Positions 58,080 through 64,000 of a stretch of 64,000 nt of DNA are shown piece by piece. This DNA is from an uncultured Coriobacteriaceae bacterium (lineage in GTDB: Bacteria; Actinomycetota; Coriobacteriia; Coriobacteriales; Atopobiaceae). The notes under the pieces are model-generated. The model was not told where the DNA came from, ran no database searches, and worked only from the letters and a program-made list of their open reading frames with translations. Positions within the stretch are counted from its first letter, which is position 1. Each line of letters opens with the position of its first letter. The stretch covers positions 1-64,000 of the forward strand of contig CADALE010000003.1 in NCBI GenBank assembly GCA_902788705.1, given 5' to 3'. A program made the position numbers and the translations under genes.

Positions 58080-59363
58080 ATGGACGGCTCGTCATGGGGG
58101 CAGGGCTCGGCGTGGATGGCACGGCTGCATGACGCCTCTGCGCATGCGCTGTACCTGCACGTGCCCTTCTGCGTGCGCAAATGCGCGTACTGCGACTTTG
58201 CCTCGCGGGCGACGCAGGCGAACGATCCCCTGATGGCGGCCTACGTGGGAGCGCTTCGACAGCAGATGCGAGAGGCGCACGAGCTGGGGCTGCTGGACGG
58301 CATACAGACCGCCTACGTGGGCGGCGGCACGCCGACGCTAGTGGGGGCAAGCCTGCTGGCGTCGCTTGTGGGTGATGTGCGCGAGCTGGCTCCCGGCGTC
58401 GCCGAGCTAAGCTGCGAGGCCAATCCCGACTCGCTTGGCGACGAGGTGCTCCAGACGTTGGTGCGTTCGGGGGCCACGCGCGTCTCCATCGGGGTGCAGA
58501 GCCTGAACGATGCCGAGCTGCAGGCGCTCGGTCGCGTGCATGACGCGCGGACCGCGTGCGAGCGCGTGCGCGCCGCCGTAGCCTCGGGGCTGGATGTGTC
58601 GTGCGACCTCATGTGCGCAACTCCTTGCCAAGACGATGCAAGCTGGCAGAGCACCCTTGCCCAGGTGGCGGGTCTTGCCGTGGGGCACGCGAGCGTATAT
58701 CCGCTGCAGCTTGAGGAGGGCACGCCGCTGGGCGAGCGCTGGGCTGACGAGGGCCCCGCATGGAACGATCCAGAGGTGCAGGCCAGGCGCATGGAGGCAG
58801 CGGCCGCCGTGCTGGGGGACAGTGGCTACGTGCGTTACGAGGTGGCCAGCTACGCTCGCGAGGGCAAGGTCTGCCGCCATAACCAGGCATACTGGACGGG
58901 GCGCCCGTACCTCGGGCTGGGCGTCGCCGCATCGTCGATGCTCACCCGCGAGGGATACCAGAGGCTTCGCAGGGCATGCGTGCAGCTGCCAGTCATCGAC
59001 GACGACGTGAGTCGCGTTCGCCTTACGGTGGCGAGCGGAGCGCAGGACATCGCGCGCGAACCGGCCCTTGAGGCACTGCGATTCGACATCGAGCTGCTCG
59101 ACGAGGCCCAGGCGGCTGCCGAGGACCTCATGCTGGGCATGCGCCTCTCGGCTGGCGTGGGTCCTGAGCTGCTGGGCCATGCGCGTTCGACGCTGGGCGA
59201 GGCGCGGGTGGACGGCGCCATCGCCAGCTGTGTCGAGAGGGACCTTGCCGCATGGGACGGCGAGCGGCTGGAGCCCACGCATGACGGGTGGCTGCTGGGC
59301 AACGAGCTGTACGGCACGCTGTGGGATCTCGCTCCGGGAGAGGTACGTGAGGCCAGCGCCTAG
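58080..59363 (+). CDS. hemW: HemW-like radical SAM heme chaperone
   Basis: 427 aa. LHVPFCVRKCAYCDF binds the [4Fe-4S] cluster (C-x3-C-x2-C); GGGTPT and CEANPD follow. The heme-ligand motif HNxxYW is present (HNQAYW), which marks HemW rather than HemN. The usual DLIYGLPGQ stretch is replaced by DLMCATPCQ (Cys179, Cys183). ATG 58080, 15 nt after the glycosidase; followed by the dnaJ-like gene, the common hemW-hrcA-dnaJ neighbourhood without hrcA. Confidence 0.9.
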   Translation: MDGSSWGQGSAWMARLHDASAHALYLHVPFCVRKCAYCDFASRATQANDPLMAAYVGALRQQMREAHELGLLDGIQTAYVGGGTPTLVGASLLASLVGDVRELAPGVAELSCEANPDSLGDEVLQTLVRSGATRVSIGVQSLNDAELQALGRVHDARTACERVRAAVASGLDVSCDLMCATPCQDDASWQSTLAQVAGLAVGHASVYPLQLEEGTPLGERWADEGPAWNDPEVQARRMEAAAAVLGDSGYVRYEVASYAREGKVCRHNQAYWTGRPYLGLGVAASSMLTREGYQRLRRACVQLPVIDDDVSRVRLTVASGAQDIAREPALEALRFDIELLDEAQAAAEDLMLGMRLSAGVGPELLGHARSTLGEARVDGAIASCVERDLAAWDGERLEPTHDGWLLGNELYGTLWDLAPGEVREASA

Positions 59364-59485
59364 ACTCCGCGCCGCGTGCGCTCCTGTGGTGTCCGCTTGA
59401 TTGCGTGGGGCAACTGAAAGCGCGCGCAGCAACTTGGGTACAATCGACACCGTATGTCTGTTGACGATTGATTGGCGGAGCCATC

Positions 59486-60598
59486 ATGGCCTCGATGAAC
59501 GAGAAGGACTACTACGCCATACTGGGCGTCTCCGAGTCGGCCACCACCGACGAGATTCGTCACGCGTTCCAGCAGAAGGCACGCGCGCTGCATCCCGACG
59601 TGAACAAGGAGCCCGACGCCGAGGAGCGCTTCAAGGAGGTCTCCGAGGCCTATGCGGTGCTGTCCGACGAGGACAAGCGCCGCCGCTACGACGCGATGCG
59701 CTCTGGCACGCCGTTTGCCGGCGGCTATGGTGGCCCGACGTCGTATGGTGGGGGATACTCCGGCCAGACGGGCGACCCCTTCGCAGGCTCTCCCTTCGAC
59801 TGGGGTTTCCCCTTCGGCACCACCTCGCGACGCACGTCGTCGCGGTCGCGCGCCTATCGCCCCAAGGTCGGCGCCGACGTGGTGTACGACGTTACCATCG
59901 ACGAGAGTACGGCTTCGCATGGCGGCAGGCGGGGCGTCACCTATCAGCACTATGCCACGTGCGACCACTGCCACGGCATGGGCTCGGTGGGCACCGCCCA
60001 GCCTGAGACCTGCCCCACCTGCGGTGGGACGGGCCACATCACGGTGGACCTTACCAGCATCTTCGGCATCGGCGTGATGGACATGACGTGCCCGGAGTGC
60101 GAGGGCTCGGGTCGCGTGGTGGCCAACCCCTGCGAGGTGTGCGGCGGCTCGGGGCGCGTGCTCTCGGCCAGCGAGGTGGTCGTCGAGATCCCTCCCGAGA
60201 GCCATGACGGCGACCTCGTGCGCGTGCGCGGCATGGGCAACGCGGGCACCAACGGCTACGAGGCGGGCGACTTCGTGTGCCGGGTGTCGGTGCCCTCCGA
60301 GCACGTGAACCCCTTGCAGGCACGGGGGTTCAGCACCCTGGGCTTCGCGCTCCCGTTCATCCTGCTTGGCATCATCTCGGGCTCGCTCTACGTGTCGGCG
60401 CCCTGGTGGGTGGTCATGCTGGTGTTTGGTGTGCTCATGGTGCTGCGCGGGGGAACGCTTTCCGGCCACAGCGCACACTGGTGGCAGAACGCCCTGCGCA
60501 CGGTCCTGTCGGGGGCGTCGTCCGGCTTGGTGTTCGCCCTCTTCATGACGCTGATGTATTCCTGCAACGCCGCCCTGTGGGGAGGCTTTGGTAGGTAG
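59486..60598 (+). CDS. DnaJ-like co-chaperone with C-terminal transmembrane helices
   Basis: 370 aa. J domain 1-70 with HPD in ARALHPDVNKEP; a G/F/Y/S linker; then a zinc domain (about 160-225) with four CxxCxGxG-type repeats (CDHCHGMG, CPTCGGTG, CPECEGSG, CEVCGGSG). One short beta domain follows, but the normal second C-terminal domain is replaced by three hydrophobic helices (about 281-300, 303-320, 338-362). ATG 59486 after GGCGGAG. A TACAAT box lies at 59439-59444. Probably brings DnaK to the membrane; function not established. Confidence 0.85.
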   Translation: MASMNEKDYYAILGVSESATTDEIRHAFQQKARALHPDVNKEPDAEERFKEVSEAYAVLSDEDKRRRYDAMRSGTPFAGGYGGPTSYGGGYSGQTGDPFAGSPFDWGFPFGTTSRRTSSRSRAYRPKVGADVVYDVTIDESTASHGGRRGVTYQHYATCDHCHGMGSVGTAQPETCPTCGGTGHITVDLTSIFGIGVMDMTCPECEGSGRVVANPCEVCGGSGRVLSASEVVVEIPPESHDGDLVRVRGMGNAGTNGYEAGDFVCRVSVPSEHVNPLQARGFSTLGFALPFILLGIISGSLYVSAPWWVVMLVFGVLMVLRGGTLSGHSAHWWQNALRTVLSGASSGLVFALFMTLMYSCNAALWGGFGR

Positions 60599-60682
60599 CC
60601 GTGCCACCAAGGCGGGCATGGGGCATCCGCTGGTACGGGATGCCAAAGGGTAAGGTCTTCGTTTCGTTAGGTTGGTCAGAGA

Positions 60683-61870
60683 GTGGAACAGAGCCAGGAC
60701 TACTACGAGATACTGGGCGTGCCGCGCGACGCGGATGCCCAGACGATCAAGCGGGCCTTCTTGCGCAAGGCACGCACGCTGCATCCCGACGTTAACCACG
60801 AGCCGGGTGCCGAGAAGGCGTTCAAGGCGGTGAACGAGGCCTATGCCGTGCTCTCCGACGACCGCAAGCGCGCCAACTACGACCGCTACGGCACGCCCGA
60901 GGGCCCTGGCGGGTTTGGCTCGGACTACGTTGACCTCAGCGACATCTTCGGCGGGTCGGGCTTTGGCTTCTCGGACATCTTCGACTCGTTCTTTGGCGGT
61001 TCGGCGGCAGGCGGTGGCCGTGCCACCCGCACGCGCGGCCGCGACATGGGCATCACGCTGCGCATCACGCTTGAGGAGGCGGCCGCCGGGTGCACCAAGA
61101 CGGTGGCATACGACCGCCTTGCCCCGTGCGACGACTGTGGCGGCACCGGTATGGCCGAGGGGGGCCACGAGCACAGCTGCACCCGATGTGGCGGCACCGG
61201 CCGTGTGGTTGAGGTGCAGCGCACCATCTTCGGATCGATGCAGACGCAGAGCACCTGTCCGGACTGCGGTGGTTCGGGCCGCGTAGTGGACAAGCCCTGC
61301 GAGACCTGCGGTGGCCAGGGCCGCACGCCCTCGCGCGAAACCGTCGAGGTGGAGATTCCCGCGGGCGTGTACGCGGGACAGACCATCACCGTGGCCGGCA
61401 AGGGCGAAGCTGGCGTGCGCGGGGACCGCGGGGGCGACCTCGTGGTGCGCATCGACATCCTTGACCACGAGCGCTACCAGCGCCAGGGCGACGACCTCTA
61501 CTGCCAGGTGAGCGTCGACTCGTTTGGCGCCATGCTGGGGTGCGTGGTGTACCTGGACGGCATCCTGGAGGACGAGCGCGTGCGCGTGGAGATCCCCGCC
61601 GGCTGCCAGTATGGCCAGCAGGTGATGGTTACCGGGCGCGGCATGCCCCGCCAGGGCATGAGCGCGCGTGGCAACCTGATTGCCGTGGTCGAGGTGCTTA
61701 CGCCCACCAACCTCTCGCCCGAGCGCATGCAGGCGCTGCGCGAGCTGCTGGGCAGCGACGCGCCTGCCGGCGTGCTTGCCGACGACATCGCGTCCGAGGA
61801 CGACACCGTCTCGTCTGGCACCAAGCGCGCGAGCGGCAAGGCCTGGCACTTCCGCGGCAGGAAAAAGTAG
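60683..61870 (+). CDS. dnaJ: Chaperone protein DnaJ
   Basis: Hsp40 co-chaperone of DnaK, 395 aa. J domain with HPD ([10 protein letters not shown]), G/F region ([17 protein letters not shown]), zinc domain with [24 protein letters not shown] and CETCGGQG, and both C-terminal domains. It starts at GTG 60683. The first of two tandem dnaJ-like genes is the membrane form; this is the canonical one. mtaB begins inside its stop codon. dnaK, grpE and hrcA are not in the window. Confidence 0.94.
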   Translation: MEQSQDYYEILGVPRDADAQTIKRAFLRKARTLHPDVNHEPGAEKAFKAVNEAYAVLSDDRKRANYDRYGTPEGPGGFGSDYVDLSDIFGGSGFGFSDIFDSFFGGSAAGGGRATRTRGRDMGITLRITLEEAAAGCTKTVAYDRLAPCDDCGGTGMAEGGHEHSCTRCGGTGRVVEVQRTIFGSMQTQSTCPDCGGSGRVVDKPCETCGGQGRTPSRETVEVEIPAGVYAGQTITVAGKGEAGVRGDRGGDLVVRIDILDHERYQRQGDDLYCQVSVDSFGAMLGCVVYLDGILEDERVRVEIPAGCQYGQQVMVTGRGMPRQGMSARGNLIAVVEVLTPTNLSPERMQALRELLGSDAPAGVLADDIASEDDTVSSGTKRASGKAWHFRGRKK

Positions 61871-63177
61871 TGGTGGGCAAACACGCCGCTCGCGTGGCGT
61901 ACGTGAGCCTGGGTTGCCGCGTCAACCGCGTGGAGACCGATGCCATTGCCCTGCAGCTCGAGCGCGCGGGCTGCGTGATGACGCAGGATGAGCGCGAGGC
62001 GCAGGCGGTGGTCCTCAACACCTGCGCGGTGACGGGTGAGGCCCAGGCAAAGACGCGCAAGGCCGTGCGGCATGCGGCGTCGATGGCCCAGGGTCCGCTT
62101 GTGGTGGCCACGGGGTGCGTGGCCAGCCTCTTCGCTGACGAGCTTTCCGCGCTGGGCGACAACGTGGTGGTCGAGGCCGACCGGTCGAAGGTGGCGCAGC
62201 GCGTGCTGGAGGGACTCGAGCTTCGCGACCAGTACAAGCCGGCAGGGCAACCTGGGCATGAGCTCTCTGTGGAGGGACATGGCCATGACGCGGTCACGCC
62301 TACCGGTCGCACGCGCCCGGGAATCAAGGTCCAGGACGGCTGTGACCTTCGCTGCAGCTACTGCATCGTGTGGAAGGCGCGTGGCGCGTCACGGTCGGTG
62401 GACCCCGCCGAGGTGGTGCGCCAGGTAAGGGACCAGTGCGACACCGGCGCGCGCGAGGTGATGCTGACGGGCATTAACCTGGGCCGTTATGCCGCCATGC
62501 GCGACGGCGTGCGCATGGGCCTTGCCGAGCTGCTCGAGGAGGTGTTGGAACGCACCGACGTGGGCCGCGTGCGCCTGGGATCGATAGAGCCGCAGGACGT
62601 TGACGGGCGCCTGGCCCAGCTGATCGCCTCCTCCGGTGGGCGCATCGCCCCCTTCCTGCACATGTGCCTGCAGTCGGGTTGTGACGCAACCCTCAGGCGC
62701 ATGCGCCGCGTGTACGACACGGCGCTCTTTGCCGAGCGCGTCGAGGCCGTGCGGGGCCTCGTTCCAAGCGTCTCCTTTGGCACCGACCTCATCGTCGGGT
62801 TTCCCGGCGAGACCGAGGAGGAGTTTGCCCAGAGCCTGGCCTTCTGCGAGCGCATGCGCTTCTCGCGGATGCACGTGTTCCGCTACTCCAAGCGTCCGGG
62901 AACCCCCGCCGCCACGATGGAGGGGCAGGTTGACCCCCTGGTCATGGCCAAGCGTGCGGACAGGGCGCACCAGCTCTCGAGGCAGCTGCGCCTTGCCGAG
63001 GCTCGCGCTGCCGTAGGCAGCCAAGACCGCGTGGTGGTGCAGGCGCCTGGCGCCGGCATCACGGGAGGCCTCTTCGATGCCGTGCTCGATGAGGCGGTGC
63101 CTGCGGGCTCGCTCGTCGACGTGCGCGTCTCGGGCGTGCGGGATGACGCGACGCTCATCTGCACCGTGGTGTCCTGA
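61870..63177 (+). CDS. mtaB: tRNA t6A37 methylthiotransferase MtaB
   Basis: Radical SAM enzyme that turns t6A37 into ms2t6A in tRNA, 435 aa. The N-terminal UPF0004 domain has three cluster Cys (SLGCRVN, NTCAVT, TGCVAS). The radical SAM site is CDLRCSYCIV, then GFPGETEEEF, and a C-terminal TRAM domain. GTG 61870 shares its G with the dnaJ stop; GTG 61873 is equally possible. dnaJ-(prmA/rsmE)-mtaB-phoH is a common order, here without the middle genes. Confidence 0.93.
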   Translation: MVGKHAARVAYVSLGCRVNRVETDAIALQLERAGCVMTQDEREAQAVVLNTCAVTGEAQAKTRKAVRHAASMAQGPLVVATGCVASLFADELSALGDNVVVEADRSKVAQRVLEGLELRDQYKPAGQPGHELSVEGHGHDAVTPTGRTRPGIKVQDGCDLRCSYCIVWKARGASRSVDPAEVVRQVRDQCDTGAREVMLTGINLGRYAAMRDGVRMGLAELLEEVLERTDVGRVRLGSIEPQDVDGRLAQLIASSGGRIAPFLHMCLQSGCDATLRRMRRVYDTALFAERVEAVRGLVPSVSFGTDLIVGFPGETEEEFAQSLAFCERMRFSRMHVFRYSKRPGTPAATMEGQVDPLVMAKRADRAHQLSRQLRLAEARAAVGSQDRVVVQAPGAGITGGLFDAVLDEAVPAGSLVDVRVSGVRDDATLICTVVS

Positions 63178-63298
63178 CCGCACGACAGGTGGCGCACTGG
63201 CTGCCAATCCACAGCACCACATGACGTGACCTCCCTCGTCATCGTGCGGCCAATCGGCTATCATCGTCTCATTGCACGTTCGTAGAAAGGCTGCCGGC

Positions 63299-64000
63299 GT
63301 GGAGCCAACCCAGATTCGCCTCACCATACCCGACCTCGTGGACCCCACCCTGCTGATGGGGCCCGCCGACTCGCTGCTGCGCCGCATCGAGGCGTCGTTC
63401 GACGCGATGATTACTGTGCGTGGCAACGTCATCATGGTGGTCGGCCGCACCGACGAGGTGGAGTGCGTCACGTCGGTGTTCTCGCGGCTCATCTCGCTGG
63501 TGTCGGCCGGCATGGCGCCAACCGTCGAGGATGTCGACCTCATCGTGGGCCAGGTGAGGCATGGCGGGCAGCAGCTCGTCTCGCTTGACGACGATATCCT
63601 GCTTACCTATCGCGGTCGCGCCCTTCGTCCCAAGACCGCAGGCCAGAAGCGCTACGTTGACTCCATCCGCTCCAACACCATCACCTTCGGGCTGGGCCCT
63701 GCCGGAACCGGCAAGACCTACCTGGCCATGGCGATGGCGGTGGCGGCGCTCAAGCGCCATGACGTGGGGCGCATCGTGCTGGCAAGGCCTGTCGTGGAGG
63801 CTGGCGAGTCCCTTGGCTTCCTTCCGGGCACCCTGCAGGAGAAGCTCGATCCCTACGTGCGCCCGCTGTATGACGCCCTCTTCGACATGACCGACATCGA
63901 AAAGGGCAACGCCCTCATCGAGCAGGGCGTGATAGAGATCGCGCCCCTCGCGTTCATGCGCGGGCGCACGCTCAACGACGCCTTCGTCATCCTTGACGAG
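63299..64000 (+). CDS. phoH: PhoH-family ATPase (partial, runs off the window)
   Basis: 234 residues visible. An N-terminal KH-like region (about 1-95) is followed by the P-loop FGLGPAGTGKTYLA and the strong PhoH signatures VLARPVVEAGESLGFLPG and LDPYVRPLYDAL, up to VILDE (Walker B), where the window ends. GTG 63299 is preceded by AGAAAGG. TATCAT near 63259 may be its -10. The PhoH/YbeZ class is linked to ybeY and rRNA metabolism, and ybeY commonly follows; that part is outside the window. Confidence 0.93.
   Translation, partial: MEPTQIRLTIPDLVDPTLLMGPADSLLRRIEASFDAMITVRGNVIMVVGRTDEVECVTSVFSRLISLVSAGMAPTVEDVDLIVGQVRHGGQQLVSLDDDILLTYRGRALRPKTAGQKRYVDSIRSNTITFGLGPAGTGKTYLAMAMAVAALKRHDVGRIVLARPVVEAGESLGFLPGTLQEKLDPYVRPLYDALFDMTDIEKGNALIEQGVIEIAPLAFMRGRTLNDAFVILDE

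Overview
High-GC, strongly codon-biased bacterial chromosome, almost certainly an actinobacterium of the class Coriobacteriia (Atopobiaceae/Coriobacteriaceae-like; inferred). Pointers are an actinobacterial-type integration host factor directly upstream of gmk, a PyrR-attenuated pyr operon, a secreted cell-wall-binding-repeat-2 glycosidase, a triple-tyrosine-like domain in the glycan exporter ATPase, and many GTG/TTG starts with 1-7 nt gene overlaps. The window is mostly core housekeeping DNA with one intact insertion sequence and one glycan-export/glycosyltransferase island.

Layout. 1-5.1 kb: tail of an upstream gene (possibly divIVA), a 650-nt noncoding stretch with palindromic repeats and a structured leader, then ileS-lspA-rluD. 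5.2-8.9 kb: a Tritrichomonas-type IMP dehydrogenase, then an MFS transporter and a small membrane protein on the minus strand. 8.9-19.2 kb: leuS, phosphofructokinase, two different GH32 fructosidases, a NUDIX hydrolase, a 73-bp palindrome and a solitary HhH-SNF2 helicase. 19.2-30.8 kb: the translation/transcription/replication supercluster rimP-nusA-infB-rbfA-nrnA-truB-ribF-dnaG, then rpoD. 30.8-32.2 kb: an intact IS256-superfamily element with an 8-bp target duplication, inserted between the terminators of rpoD and tRNA-Asn. 32.5-40.0 kb: ABC-2 permease, an ATPase with an unusual N-terminal beta-sandwich domain, and five GT2 glycosyltransferases. 40.1-45.5 kb: attenuated pyrR-pyrB-pyrC-pyrK-pyrD-pyrF operon. 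45.6-48.1 kb: mihF-gmk-rpoZ-thiI. 48.2-52.4 kb: comEA-comEC-holA. 52.6-59.4 kb: rpsT (minus), lepA, dusB, CWB2-GH3 glycosidase, hemW. 59.5-64 kb: two DnaJ-like proteins (one membrane-anchored), mtaB, and a phoH-like gene running off the end.

How it fits together: pyrimidine synthesis, tRNA charging and modification, translation initiation factors, RNA polymerase subunits and primase make a growth-rate core. The glycan island presumably builds and exports a cell-surface polymer, and the CWB2-GH3 enzyme acts on the same envelope. ComEA/ComEC provide DNA uptake, with a possible translational lock on comEA. No CRISPR array, prophage or recognised defence system was seen. The most unusual items are the exporter ATPase domain fusion, the membrane DnaJ, the zinc-knuckle NusA tail, the protist-like IMPDH and several families of intergenic palindromes.
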